Of a DNA stretch of 64,000 nucleotides, positions 1 to 12,700 are shown one piece after another (position 1 is the stretch's first letter; each line of letters begins with the position of its first letter). The translations under genes and the position numbers were made by a program. The notes beneath the pieces are model-generated. The model ran no database searches. It was not told the origin of the DNA and saw nothing but the letters and a program-made list of their open reading frames with translations. The stretch is from Mytilus galloprovincialis (taxonomy: Eukaryota; Mollusca; Bivalvia; Mytilida; Mytilidae), in NCBI RefSeq assembly GCF_965363235.1, contig NC_134845.1:21392524-21456523 (forward strand), read 5' to 3'.

Positions 1-311
1 AAATTATATACCCCTGATGATTCTTCCATCGGCAGTTAACTTCCTATTTATCAATTATGTATACACCTGAATATATTACACGTGTGATATTTATATACCT
101 TAAGGCAAAGGTGGACCATTACTACATGTGCATTATTCATAAATCTATTCTAAGTGGATTGTTAATCTGTCATATGAAGAATTTCCCTGTTTGTAGAATA
201 CTTACTTAGTGTTTATTGAGGGCTCTTTGATATTTAATTTATTACTAAGTTAAATATTTAAAGGTAATCAAATGCAGAAATATTGGTACGCTTAACTTTT
301 AATTGTCTTAC

Positions 312-377
312 CTCAAAATGTTCTAAGATTTTCTTCAATTCACCAATTTCGTTTAGTTTTTCAAGTTCATCTTCACT
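312..377 (-). CDS. GRXCR1: GRXCR exon 3 (end of glutaredoxin fold)
   Basis: 66 bp, 22 codons, too short to stand out as an ORF. Acceptor CTTTTTCAG|AGT, donor GAG|GTAAGA. The peptide starts SEDELEKLNEIGELKKIL and matches the family's conserved '.LNESGEL..LL' segment right after the cis-proline loop of exon 2. The following exon(s) are outside the window. Confidence 0.85.
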
Positions 378-3300
378 CTGAAAAAGGCAGAATTTATATT
401 GATTTGATTAAGACACTTCTACAGTTTACCCATTCAATTATCAAACGTCAGCAGTAATACATTAGCACTTGCTTCATGGGTAAAAGTTCAGAGGACCACC
501 CCTGACAAAGATCGTCCAGCCAAATGTATATACAATAGCTTGATTTGACTTTTATATTAAGATCTTTTTGGTGTATATGCTATTAAACATGGTAAACCTC
601 TGGTGTGATGTAATTCATTTTAGAAAACGTGTCGTGCGCATGTAGCAGTTGGTATATTTTATTTTTATCTCTTATATATATATATAGATCCATGTAAAGT
701 ACCAATTCAGCCTAAAACTAAACCCGATTAATGAGCACCAACTGCCTTCAAAGCTCTTATTGTGTAAGAGTTGGGCTGCATCCGCGCTGATTGCAATTGG
801 GTTTGGCTTTTAATCTATGCATTATGGATATTTTAACTGTATAGGCGATGAAAAGGTACCTTTTCAGGTATCCATATTTCAACAGCATTCTGAATTCTTG
901 TTTGAGTATAATTCAATTGACATTTCACAACTTTATAATACATGTACTAGTAGTTCTTATCTTTATTGATCTCAAACTTTGAATATAAGTGAAATCAACG
1001 CTTAGACAAACGAACAGTTATATCTTATCTACTTATTGTGCACACAGGTTTACTGTACGGGTTTTTTTTTTTTTTTTGCAACCACTAACTGTAGAAACAC
1101 ATAATAAATGTACCACTATTCATCATAGTCATACTTTTTGTAAATGTATATAACATTACAAATCGTAGATATTACATTGCTTTGTAAGGTTACACGTACG
1201 AATTGCTTTTTTTGTTTGAGTATAATTCAATTGACATTTCACAACTTTATAATACATGTACTAGTAGTTCTTATCTTTATTGATCTCAAACTTTGAATAT
1301 AAGTGAAATCAACACTTAGACAAACGAACATTTATATATCTTATCTACTTATTGTGCACACAGGTTTACTGTACGGGTTTTTTTTTTTTTTTGCAACCAC
1401 TAACTGTAGAAACACATAATAAATGTACCACTATTCATCATAGTCATACTTTTTGTAAATGTATATAACATTACAAATCGTAGATATTACATTGCTTTGT
1501 AAGGTTACACGTACGAATTGCTTTTCGTAGAAGAAATCCAATAATGCCTACTTCTTCGAACAAAATTTCATCCTGCTGGACGAATGGCGAAATCACCGAC
1601 AATGCTTGCTAGCTATATATCTCGAGACTTACCCCTAATAAATTTCCATCGGCGAACACTTGTGGTAAAGAAATTTCATTACTACCCAAACGTTCCATTA
1701 ATTCTTTTTGATTTTCACTATTCATAAACAAATCCTTTTCTTCATATCTAACCATGTGGTTTTGTAGGATCTTTTTAACAATTTTACATCGTTCATGAGT
1801 CTGTCTCACTACTGTCATACTTGTTGTATATATCACAATTTTCCCTATTTCTTGCTCTCTTATCTTTCTCTGAAATTAAATACAATGTTCAGTTAATGCA
1901 TAATTGGTCTCCCTTCTCTTCGAAATCTATTTACTGCGCATCCAGTGCTTCTTACGCATCGTTTTATTTAACTAGAGCAGCGAACTGTTTTTATACGCCC
2001 GTCAAAATTTTGACGGGACGTATTATGGTATACAAATGTCCGGTGTCCGTCCGTCTGTCCGGCGTAAACATGTCGCACCGTAACTTGAGAACGACTTATC
2101 TAAATTTCATGAAACTGAATATAGTTTTTTTCTTATGATGGTCAAATGATCTGTATTTTTTTTTGGTGAAAATAAGATTTAAACTTTTTGAGTTGCGGCA
2201 CTTTGTAACTAAAACAGTGGTGTGATTTTTTTTTTTCACATGTCGCGCCGCATCTCAAAAATGATTTATGATTATTGCTTAAAACTTCACACACTTTTTT
2301 GTTATATTAATCTTAAGATCTGTATACTTTTTGGTGATGATTCAAAATTTCATTTTTGAGTTATTGAGTATTTTGTAAAAAAGGGGGAGGAGGTTTTTAC
2401 ATGTCGTGCCGTATCTCAAAAATGATTTATGATTATTGCTTAAAACTTTACACACTTCTTTGTTATATTAATTTGAAGATCTGTGTACTTTTTGGTGATG
2501 ACTCAAAATTTTATTTTTGAGTTATTGAGTATTTTGTAAAAAAGGGGAGGGTTTTTTTTTTACATGTCGCGGTATCTCAAAAACAATTTATGATTATTGC
2601 TTGAAACTGTACACACTTCTTTGTTATATTAATCTTGAGATCTGTATACTTTTTGGTTTGATTAAAAATTTTATTTTAGTGATATTTAGTTTTTTGTAAA
2701 TAAAAAACAGGGTGGGGAGGGGGAGTTCACATGTCCCGCCGTGTCTCAAAAAAATAAATGGTTATTGCTTAAAACTTTCTCAGAAACTATTTAAGATTAT
2801 TGCATAAAACTTCCACACAAGATGTCGGGCGTATCATGCGCTCATGGCGCAGCTGTTTATTGTCTTTTTTATGCAAATTTAAGACCAGTCATTTCCAATT
2901 TATGTTTGGTGGTTATCAATACAGTGATTGACTACTAACGAGGAAGTAAACCCAGATAATTAAAATCAGGGTCAAGAGCAACAGAGTAATATATAGACAG
3001 AGAGAATATGCAAATATGGCAAAATGTTAGCCTTGGCTATGTCACTGACTAAAACCTAGTTGATAGTTATATGCAGTAGATACAGCATATCATTAAGCAT
3101 AAATAAAGGGTTGCTGAGATCGTGACGTACGAATATCATGTATAGAACTTCAACGATGTTATAAATACAGTGACCGCTATAAAATGGACATGCAAGAACT
3201 ATGGTATTGCTTGAGTGAATATTCCACTTAAAGTTGGATCAGACATGGCTTTATTGGGAGCATCAGAACAACAGGTCATAACAGTCACACTAAGGCCACT

Positions 3301-6300
3301 TTAGTAACCAATAAGTTGTTATAAGTTAATACAACTTCGTGCTAAATATCAAGTTTATGTCAATTGATAAAAAAATGTTATGAACCAAGCAAAGCTGGCT
3401 TTAAAACAAATAACTCGTTAATTCAACATCGAGGTAACTGACAGGGTTATATGCTTGACTTTTTCTTGTAATAATACTTTTGGTTTACATAATTTTTCTT
3501 TGATCAAGAATATAGGATCGACAAAGAGTGTTAAAAAAGAAAACTAATGTATTGAAAACAGTAGTGTATGCCTTTTGTTTTTTCTTTAACTAAATCCTCT
3601 TTTGCCTAACTAACTATTTATAAACATGTTGTCCTTAAACGTCGGTGTTGTAAAACATTGCTATAGTTCAGAATTAAGAATTACTGCTGACGTCAGAATC
3701 ATATATATTGTTATAGTGCTAGACAATTATTATTAAGTATTCATTAGTTTACTGTGCCCGGTGTGAAATCAGGGCTCATTTCTCGTTTATGTATTGTGGT
3801 CGCGGCATAATCAACCGTGTTGCCAAGAGGATGCAATGACGGTTACTGCAACTGATTTTTTGCGCACAGAGTATTGCGCTCTTCCTGACACTTTCGTTTT
3901 CGTAAATTTGGGTGTAAATTACCGATTTCGACCAAACAAAGCCGGGTAGTTCTGTTGCGCATTTCTGCACATATAATTGACAGCTCCTTCCCGTCAGCAC
4001 ATGGTTTACTATCAGACAGGGAAGTTTATTTGACCAGATTGTCAGTAAAGCTTTTAGTGTGTAAATGCATAGACAAGTGGGAAGTGTAATGTGTATAACC
4101 AGTGCTTTGAAAATAATTATTTTTGTAAAAATTTTAAATAACCACTTAGCTGAAGGTTAATATACAACCAACAAGCTTTATAACTCGATATTTAACAAAT
4201 CGCTTAAACACATAGAAAAAATAACTGTATTTATTATTATCGTTGGTTTTCCTGTTTGAATCGTTTAACACTATAGTCATTTTGGGGCCTTTTTATAACT
4301 TGCTTTCGGTTTGAGCCAGGGCTCCGTGTTGAAGACCGTACCTATAATTGTTAACCTTTCATACATTTGGACTTGGATGGAGAGTTGTCTCATTGACACT
4401 CATGCCACATCTTCTTATTTATATGAAATAACACTGACGATGGAACCATCTTTCAACGTCTTTGTAGAAATTATGGTGTGTCAGATAAATAAAAAACAGT
4501 AACAAAAATATGAAGTGATGCACAACTTTAGGAACTGAAAACACGCAAATCAACGCCTGATTTCTGAGAATAATATTAAAAAAAAATCCCTTAAGGTTTG
4601 AAAGAACGTAGCGCATTTGTTTCCCGTCTTAGCCAGATGGAATAATTTCGGATGCATACACATGTATTAATACAAAGATAGTTATAAAAATATATATTAT
4701 TCATTAAGTTTATTAGTTATTTGACGAGATCGATATTTATTTGGATCAAAATCGTGGTCTTTCATGCAAAAATCTTCAGGAATATATTGTACAGGATCAT
4801 TTAAACGTTCAATTTTATTGCTGTGAAAATGATAATTATCTTTATTGAACGATTTTTTTACTTTTCATGACTTGGTGTTAAATCAATATCAATTCCAAAG
4901 AATCTGCTAGTCTGCGATGTGTATGTATTGATAAGCTATAATGTTTCTATTGTGTTCTTTCATGGTACCGTGATGAGATCGAATGAAAATATAGAACAAC
5001 AAATGTACAGAAAGTACAACATTAAACTGTGAAACAATAAAGAAAAATAAAGAATCTTTATGAAGTTGTGCCCACGGTGGAAAACTATAATGGGCAACCG
5101 CTAAATGTACTAGACAGTAACTTAACCGAAGACAGATAAATCAAAAGACACGCCTCGTAGAGGTCATCATACGGTTTTAAATGATGAATAAGCTTTAACA
5201 CCATATTGTGAATGTCTTCACACAAGCTGATTAAAAATACAGATCATGTGAACATGCAAAGCAACTTGGATCTGTATTTTAATCAGACATATGGCTGAAA
5301 ATAGAAATTTCTATTCTTGTTTCTACTTAATTTCATCGGGTGAATATTTAAAGAGGTTCTTATCTAATTCTACTCGAAATCCCACATATAGAGTCTTGTT
5401 TGCATCAATTAGATGCTAATAATGTTCAATGTGTAAGGAATAATTGTTTAACATTTTTGTGTCTGGCATGCAACATGGACAAAATCAAACACACCAACCA
5501 TACTCACCCATTCTTCTTCATCAATCTAACAATAATTGTAAAATTAAATGACTATGAGGCGTAGCTATAAGACGATATTTGATTAAAATTTTTATAAACT
5601 AATAGTTATGCTAAGAGTTAAAATTATTAAATACAATGAATTTATAATCTTTAACTTTTACAAGTAGAGGCTCCTAGTATATCATTATTGTATCCTTTTT
5701 GTGTTATTAGCAGTTGTTTTAAGGTAGATCACAAGTATATCTTTTTTGAGACAGAATTTTTTTATAATTTGCCAAAATAAAAATTTTACTATGCTCTTTT
5801 CAAAAATTTAATAAAAAGTATGGGTCACCGTGCTATTTTTCAAGCTATGAGCCGTTGAAAATTGCCAAAATTTGGTTAGTTTGTTCATGAAAAAACACAT
5901 TAATGTGCATAAAAAAAACTCTATGAGATAGAAATTTGAAATAAATTGTGAGAAGAAAGGTTTCATAATATGTTTTAAGAAAATAAAAATAAAACATGGT
6001 GTCACCGAACTTGTTTTCTTGCTAGAACTAAAAATAAAAAATTTCCATATTAGCCCAGTATAAATTTTGTGTTAAAAGAGTTATCTCCCCTTAAATGGCT
6101 CATTTGAAAAAAAAATGATTTTAAAACCAAAAAAAAAGATATCTAGTTAAAATATTTGAATAATACCATTACATAACAAGTTTTCTTTAAAAAGAAAAAA
6201 CAGTATAACCATTGAATTGCAAATCTGTTTTCAAATTTGCAGATTTAGGCAAATAACTAGACCGATTTTGTACTGAAATTGTACAATCCAAGATGGCGGT

Positions 6301-9300
6301 ATACCATGAATCTACCTTAAATGGAAAGTTTCATTATTCTTCGGAATTATTAATTAACGTCCCCCAGCAGTTGCATCGACCCAACGGTTGTTCAGACCTA
6401 ATGAAGATAATATGCTTATACTTTAGTGCGCATGATACGTATTCAACAATACATAAGACTCACAAATGGCTCATGGATGGAAACAGAAAGACGACTGGTG
6501 ACATCCTAACTAAAGTGATATAAAATGTCGGGAGATATTTTGCAAACTTTTCTATCGATGCTAATCCTCAATGTGCCTAGTTTAAATATTGATCAAACTT
6601 TATATAGGACAAAAAAGGTATCTCCAAATAAGGGTTTCGGAACCGTGTTTTTTTACTTTGCTCATTTCCCCGAGCACATATACAGTTTTTGTCTCAATTT
6701 ATCATAAATTATATACACAAAACGTTTAAATGCTACTTTTAACATTAATGTAATATAATATATTATAAACTCTAACAAAAGTATGCTTCCTTGTACCAAA
6801 TTGTTTTGTTTGAAACGTAATAAAATGTAACTTATACAAAAGATGACGATTGAAATTTTCAAACTTATAAGATTATTGTTTAAAGGGAACCAAGGTGTAG
6901 TTTTACAAACCAGGAAGGGAAAGGAAGAGAAAGGTTACTCACAAATATATTTTTTTCCGTTCAATACTTGGTATTGTTAAAATACAATTGATAGCATTTT
7001 GAATCGTTCCTTCTTACATCTCTAAGTTTATCAAATTTATAATACATTTTTACTTAAATGAAAAATCATGTCGACCTTCTGATCAAGGCCATTTGAAATT
7101 TTTGTAACCACCAGGTGACGTTAACATAGCATGTAAAGCCGCAGTGTATGTATCAATCAGGATAGTTATTAATGGGAAATACAGTTTTTTTTCAAAACTG
7201 ACTGCCTTTATTTTAGCTTCCCCATCATTAACCATTGACTATCGGTTGCCTTAGGTTTTAAAATATACACTCCGTGTGTATACAGTCTTCTTTCCTGAAA
7301 CGTTTGAGATACCCTGAATGGGTCCATACTACAGCGTATATCTACTGTTTGTCAATACTTGACTTACAATGGATAGTTTTTTTGTGAATTTAGCTGTTTT
7401 ACTGAAACCAAATTTGTAACTGCATCGAGCCGAACGTGGCAGTTTCAGTGATTCGTTTTAGAAACATTGTCCTTATAAAACTTGCCGTGAATGTATTTCC
7501 ACGTCTTGGCTTTTGAGAAAATTCTTGGTGAACAAATGCTCCAAACGCAACCAATTCTTTACTTTTCGCTTTGACCCCGTATAGAATTTACAATTTTCAA
7601 GACCATTTTCATTTCCCAATCGTAACTGTATATTACTTTTCATATATATATAGCGAATGACGTGATTTCGAATTGTTATGAAAAGCAAACAAATTTATGT
7701 ATATGTCATCGATAAAAGTGACTATTTTACAAAGTGATTTATATAACAGGTGCTTTAACACCATTTGCATGTTTAGGTGGGGTAAAACTTACATTATCAT
7801 GTTTTATAAAATATATGACCAAATAATACGAGGTATGATCCTACATTATTACTTATGACCCTTGGCTAAATCTTTGTATTGCAACAAGTTATCTTATCTA
7901 TATATAAAATATGTCAAAGGTTGAAAGTAACAACAGTTTATTGCAAATATAAATTGATTAAACTTGTTTTATTTCTGTATGATCAATACATCCGATGTTA
8001 ACGTAGATATTTTACTGTACTTGTTTTTATCTACATATTTTTTTAGATTTAAACCTTGCTTTAAAAAAAGGGAACTATATACAGTGAATTTGAATTCATT
8101 CTTCCGTGTTCGTGACTAGTTGGCTCTTTTAAAATCATAGCTCTGGTAATGAAGGGTGATTTTAAATTTAGTTTTGTGAAAATATCTATCATCATCCTTA
8201 CACATTTACTTCCCTACCAAACAAAGAAATAAGATCTGCAGTTCACGACACGATGAGAAATGTGTTTACTTTTATGGTTTTGTGACAATAGACCACATTT
8301 TGTTGCTATACATTTTCCCACATAATTTTAATGAAAACCCATTGACTGTTTAATTATATCAGCTATATTGCCTTCTCCGTCCGTTCACCCATCAAATATT
8401 TTCGTCATACTTTTCTCCAAAACTACTGAATAGAATGGTCAGCAATTCAAAAGCAATGAGATGTAATGTGGGTGTGCTTTTCGGATCTGTTGGACACCTA
8501 CTTACGAGTCAGTGGTGTATGCATTATTATCTCGACAACGCGTGCATCGTTGCTATTAATACATTTCTTTCTCTTTTCATTGGGGACGCCTTCGGTTGCA
8601 TGTATACTGCAAAATCAAACACCAGCTGTGGCTGATCTAGGGTTGTTCTTGTGCAGTGGCGGATCCAGAAATTTTCATAAGTGGGGGCCCACTGACTGAC
8701 CTAAGAGGGGGCCCGCTCCAGTCACGCTTCAGTGATTCCCTATATAAGCAACTAAATTTTTTCCCAAAAAGGGGGGGCCCGGGCCCCCTGGGCCCCCCCC
8801 CCCCCCTAAATCCGCCTCTGTTGTGTTTGGACCCCCGGCCCCATTTGTTTTTACAACTAATGCTTTTGTATGTGTACTTGTGGTTGAAACCCCCTAATAT
8901 TAAAAAATGCCTACATCCGCCTGAAACATAACATTAAGTGACAATTGTAATATCCATTTTTTCAGGATTAATTTTAAAAGTCATTTTGACGGTCCTGAAT
9001 TCAAATTCAATTTGATCAGGCATTTAATTTAGGACTTTCGGTGCAGGGGGGTTAATATCGTCAAGTTTCTTTCATCCACAAATCATGTGTTTGCGTGATG
9101 CTTAGTATTTTTGTATATTGTTTTTTTTTTTTTTTTTTCTATTTAAGCATTGATTTTAAACAACAATTGACTATTGTAAACAGCCTTCAAGTCAATATAT
9201 AAATATTTTGAAAACTCAAAGTCAAATCGTTTTATGGGCACATAAATGTTTATTTAAAGGCTGATTTTGTCCATAAGCTAAGTAGTAAATATTTTTATGT

Positions 9301-12018
9301 GCAGTACACACAAACTTGAGACGTTAACAAGTGTTTATTACATATAAGGTACAAAATGTACGTGTATGTCATACAAATATTTGTTACTTTCATGCGGTAA
9401 AACAAAGGTTACGAAAAAAGATGTGAATAATTTATCATGTCGTTTTCATGTTCACTGTCACAAGTAAGACTTCCATCACTGTCATTAGCCCTATTTTACA
9501 TTATTTCAAAAAAAAAAACCCGAGTTCATTAAATAATACACTAAATAAAGTTCGTCAGCTTTTTACATATGTTCAGGTCGTCATTGTTATGTACTGGTTA
9601 TATATCGGACAGAATTTACATGTATAGTTGATAAGACTTGATGTAAATTGGCAGGTGTTCCATAAGCACAAGGGATTCTGTCTTGTCTAAGGATTCTTTT
9701 ATACAATATCCCACATCGTCATACATACCCACAGGGAAAACAAAACTAGTAGATGCAAGAGGGGCATAACTGGGAGGACTGGGTGGTACCTTTCTCGCAT
9801 TCTTAATCTAAAACCTGATTATTTCTCACGCAAAAGCATCAAATTGGGTACTATTTTCTCGTTCTTATTATTTTTCTGTTTTCTCTTATCTCATAATCTT
9901 TAATCTAATCTCTAATTGCAATGTTTATGCTCGGAACACAACAAAAACACAAACACACACACACAATTCATTTTATACAGTCGTCAGTGATGGCCAAGGG
10001 TCTAAACAATACATCTAGCTCTAATTCTGTTGGGCTTCTTTAACATTAACTATAAATATATTTACATGATTCATAGAAAAAGACAAACGCAACTATAATT
10101 GAGTTCCTAATTTGAGCATACAATTAAAAGACTGGCAGGGATAACTAATCTTCAGATTCCAACCCTCTTCAGCCTATTAATCCGGAAGAACGAAACAAGT
10201 CGGGGTACATTAAAAAAAACGTCCTATAAAAAGCAGTACAGGAAAAGCGCTTAGCTTTATACAATTGTAAATACAATGTACTGCAGCGATCCATTGACCA
10301 GTCTGGTCAATACAATGTACTGCAGCGATCCATTGACCAGTCTGGTCAATACAATGTACGGCAGCGATCCATTGACCAGTCTGGTCAATACAATGTCAAG
10401 GATGAGTAAGTTTGGCTTAAACATTCGCATTAATTCTAATTAAAGATGAGAAAGTTTTAAACCAAGATTAAAAGGGATTTTAAAAGTTATTTACATGTAC
10501 GTGTAATTTAACATTTCAATTATAGATAATTCAAATGTAGTCATTATAAATAACAGGCTTTTGAAAGATAAAGAGATCGATGAAATACACATCGGGAGGA
10601 CCTCCTTTATCAAGAAATCAAAGGTTTAGAGATAGTAACTCATACATATACAGATATATGACAAAACGAATTCCAGAGATTAACTTTGTCAATGTTTGAA
10701 CAAGGAAGTGATCCATATTACCAAATCATTATATTTGTTATTTTTATTGGTTTTCCTTATTCATCAAAAATAGTACTCGGAACTAATTTTGCAAAAACTT
10801 TATTTTTAACAATAAAACCCAAGACCACATGTCAGGTATTTTATTGCTTATCAGTGTTAGGTAAACTTTGTATGTTTAATTAAATTTCATTAAATTATTC
10901 TCTCTTCCTGCAAAATTATTCTAATAACAATAACAAATCAATACCATTCAATCAAAAGTCATCAATGTTTTTCACAATCAATTTATCGATACCACTAATT
11001 TTTCACAGTGACATAAGGTTTCGAACTTTTGTTGTTATTAGATCAACTAATACATCAATCGATCAACAAATCGACATATAATACATAAATTAACAAATTA
11101 ATATTGTATAATATAGAAAGGGAAATCTGAAAGTCATGTCAAAACCCGGACATCTCTACCAAAATGACATTCTCATCTCAAGGCCGCTGGTTAATTTAAT
11201 TAACTTTTGACATAATTTGACGAACAAAGTGCTTACTAATGAACGGTTTTTAAATTTTACGAATTGTTATTTTAATTAGACATGCCTGTGTAATTTGACT
11301 GAATTTCCATTTGTATTGTATAATGTATAAATATATAGATAAGTTCAGCCTATTGTATCATTATGATTTATAATGATTTTAAATAAAGTTATCGAAATCA
11401 TCACATATTAAATTCTCAAGAATGCAAATATCATGGTAGATGTTTAGTGGGTGGGTTTGGCAGCAATTGGGAACTTCATCTATTAGCCTACTACCATATC
11501 ATTCAGATATAATATCTAAATAAAATCTATATGCTCTACCCTCACTGGATACAGTAGACCTCAAACTAGACCATTTCTGCGTAACATTAAAATCTCACCG
11601 TGTTATCTGGTGCTTCTCTCATAAACGTATTGATCCCAGCTCGAACCCTGTTTTTTAATCCTCGCACAGAACCTTTCCGACTAAGGATCTGCTTCTCCTG
11701 AAGTGAAGACGGATCTAGTACGTTACGTCTGCCAGCAAACGTTTTCTCTGTAGAACCATCTCCGCTCTCTAGGTCTAGGTAAAATGGTAAGGTACCATTA
11801 CCATTAATTCCATTTAGAGATAAATGTTTAACATGGTTCTCCAGTTCGGCATCAGTATATCCATTTCTCCCAAGTTTACAGTACTTCCTTTCGTCCACTC
11901 TATTGTAATCCAAATTAAAACTAGCTTCAGACTGGCTTCTCTGTAATCCAGTGAATTTTTTATGCTTGCTTAGAGGTGTAACACAGACTCCAGAAGAATC
12001 CAAATTGTTAGTTTTCAT
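312..12018 (-). CDS. GRXCR1: Glutaredoxin domain-containing cysteine-rich protein (GRXCR family), 3 exons, 3' partial
   Basis: Exons in transcript order are 12018-11599, 1869-1633 and 377-312. All junctions are GT...AG and phase 0, giving 241 residues before the gene runs out of the window. Exon 1 holds a low-complexity N-terminus and a basic block (KGSVRGLKNRVRAG, about residues 115-128), which from memory resembles the linker of invertebrate GRXCR-type proteins. Exon 2 is the glutaredoxin fold: strand IVIYTTSM, helix VVRQTHERCKIVKKIL, then YEEKDLFM and the cis-proline segment LPQVFADG. Exon 3 completes it (LNEIGELKKIL). The usual redox CPYC site is absent and only one Cys stands near that position, as in GRXCR proteins. 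Vertebrate GRXCR1 acts at the actin core of stereocilia; a role in molluscan ciliated or microvillar cells is inference. The cysteine-rich zinc-binding C-terminus must lie beyond position 1. GRXCR1 versus GRXCR2 orthology is not resolved. Confidence 0.88.
901..1526. repeat. 314 bp tandem duplication in GRXCR intron 2
   Basis: The block starting TTTGAGTATAATTCAATTG at 901 recurs at 1215 with a constant offset of 314 bp. It continues, nearly identical, through the poly-T and the TTACACGTACGAATTGC end. Only a few substitutions and a slightly different T-run separate the copies, so the duplication is young. It lies in the intron between exons 2 and 3. Confidence 0.93.
1633..1869 (-). CDS. GRXCR1: GRXCR exon 2 (glutaredoxin core)
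   Basis: 237 bp, phase 0 at both ends. The acceptor TTTCAG lies just above 1869 and the donor GGG|GTAAGT follows 1633. It encodes the beta-strand, the first helix with a single Cys, and the LPQVFADG loop. The reading frame extends upstream of the first GTG (1836) to the acceptor as RKIREQEIGKI, so this is an internal exon and not a separate small gene. Confidence 0.9.
1993..2834. mobile_element. Dispersed TIR-bounded repeat ('ACGCCCGTC' family) with ~163 bp internal tandem units
   Basis: The ends are inverted: ATACGCCCGTC on the left and GTCGGGCGTAT on the right. Next to the left end is a perfect 20 bp palindrome, CCCGTCAAAATTTTGACGGG. Inside, a block beginning ACATGTCGCGCCG...TCTCAAAAATGATTTATG is repeated about four times (near 2236, 2399, 2562 and 2729). 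There is no long ORF. From memory this is an abundant molluscan repeat family. A fragment of its right end sits inverted at 44164-44218. Confidence 0.7.
2861..4254. other. GRXCR intron 1 segment, nothing recognised
   Basis: AT-rich intronic DNA. No exon-like frame with splice sites, no clear repeat copy and no RNA gene was seen. The minus-strand ORF at 3776-4000 shows no recognisable motif. Confidence 0.5.
4255..4445 (+). repeat. Mussel dispersed repeat ('GTTGTCTCATTG' family), copy
   Basis: Contains TTTTCCTGTTTGAATCG, a GTGTTGAAGACCGTACC segment and GAGAGTTGTCTCATTGACAC, followed by CATCTTCTTATTTATAT. The same order of motifs recurs at 12597-12700 and 29655-29935 on this strand, and inverted at 29025-29150, 52225-52520 and 57808-57990. 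Confidence 0.75.
5719..6320. mobile_element. MITE-like element with TTAA flanks
   Basis: Bounded by TTAA at 5719-5722 and 6317-6320, with short inverted ends: GGTAGATCACAA on the left and TGAATCTACC on the right. A TTAA target duplication is typical of piggyBac- and Kolobok-type transposons. About 594 bp, non-coding and AT-rich. The inverted match is only about 7 bp, so the call is moderate. Confidence 0.45.
6321..8648. other. GRXCR intron 1 segment, nothing recognised
   Basis: AT-rich intronic sequence. Short ORFs here show no known motifs and no acceptor/donor pairing that extends the GRXCR frame. Confidence 0.45.
8649..8825. mobile_element. MITE with GC-rich interior and 5 bp target duplication
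   Basis: Inverted ends CAGTGGCGGATCC (8654-8666) and AAATCCGCCTCTG (8808-8820) match at 10 of 13 bases. They are flanked by the direct repeat TTGTG at 8649-8653 and 8821-8825. The interior is full of G and C runs that can fold on each other. 167 bp, non-autonomous. ORFs crossing it are artefacts of the G/C runs. Confidence 0.75.
8826..10271. other. GRXCR intron 1 segment with simple repeats only
   Basis: A T-run at about 9120-9140 and a short CA microsatellite at about 9948-9965. No gene or element was recognised otherwise. Confidence 0.5.
10272..10398. repeat. 39 bp tandem repeat, about 3.2 copies
   Basis: The unit ACAATGTACTGCAGCGATCC...GTCTGGTCAAT is repeated three times almost perfectly (one C-to-G-type change at TACGGCAG in copy 3). 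Each unit carries a 19 bp palindrome, ATTGACCAGTCTGGTCAAT (9 bp arms, 1 base centre). Confidence 0.93.
10399..11598. other. Start of GRXCR intron 1, nothing recognised
   Basis: AT-rich sequence just downstream of the exon 1 donor. No repeat copy or exon was recognised. Confidence 0.45.
11599..12018 (-). CDS. GRXCR1: GRXCR exon 1 (start codon)
   Basis: 420 bp, 140 codons. The ATG is at 12018-12016. The donor is ACG|GTGAGA, with GT at 11598-11597; reading on past it stops after three codons. It encodes a Ser/Asn-rich N-terminus ending in EAPDNT. No in-frame ATG was seen close upstream, but a further 5' exon cannot be excluded. Confidence 0.85.
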
Positions 12019-12596
12019 TTTTCTTAAATAATTAACAATGGTATAAAATTAACGCCTATACTTTTTTTTTAACAACAACGTCACTAATCTAAACATAAGA
12101 ATTCTTCATATTGTGTATCTTTCTTTAGGTGTGGTCGATACAATCAATTAAAAAAAAAATATTTCCCTGATGTGCGCAACAGACAACTGCAAAAGCAACT
12201 GTCATTTTCCACAGGTAAATATCTTACCTGAGTCTAACCACGTGACTATCATCTGATATCTGATCGTTAAACATTAGCTAAATACCAGAATGGACAACTT
12301 TACAAATAGGTACATAGAGTTTAATGTTTCAAACAACATTATTAGGATGAAAACAGGATACCTTAATGTAAAAACAACGGTTTTAATTTATTTACATAGA
12401 TACAGTGACTAGAACTGCCCTTCATAATATTTTTGTTTGTTTTCCAAAAAAGAATGTTAAAAATGGAAAACTTGACTTTTATTTACAATGATTATCTTTC
12501 AAAATATTCAATTTTATTGAATTGTCAATGGGCGAGGTAAACAAAGAAAATCAAAACATCAACTTCAGTTGCATTTACAGGACCCTGAGACGTGTT

Positions 12597-12700
12597 ATAC
12601 CGTACGGTGACCAATAGTTGTTAATGTCTGTATTATTTTGGTCTTTTGTGGATAGTTGTCTCATTGGCAATCATACCACATCTTCTTTTTTATATAGTAG
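12597..12700 (+). repeat. Mussel dispersed repeat ('GTTGTCTCATTG' family), 3' part
   Basis: Reads CCGTACGGTGACCAATAGTT..., then GATAGTTGTCTCATTGGCAA and CATACCACATCTTCTTTTT. It lies about 580 bp upstream of the GRXCR start, in intergenic DNA. Confidence 0.8.

Noticed and set aside
6293..6707. Two consecutive small plus-strand ORFs (76 and 60 codons)
   Set aside because: The first starts in the right end of a TTAA-flanked MITE; neither has a motif or splice context.
8435..8931. Three overlapping plus-strand ORFs
   Set aside because: Gly/Pro-rich translation of G and C runs inside the 8649-8825 MITE and its flanks.
9950..9966. CRISPR-like or telomeric array
   Set aside because: Only a short CA microsatellite; no spacered repeats and no TTAGGG arrays in the window.
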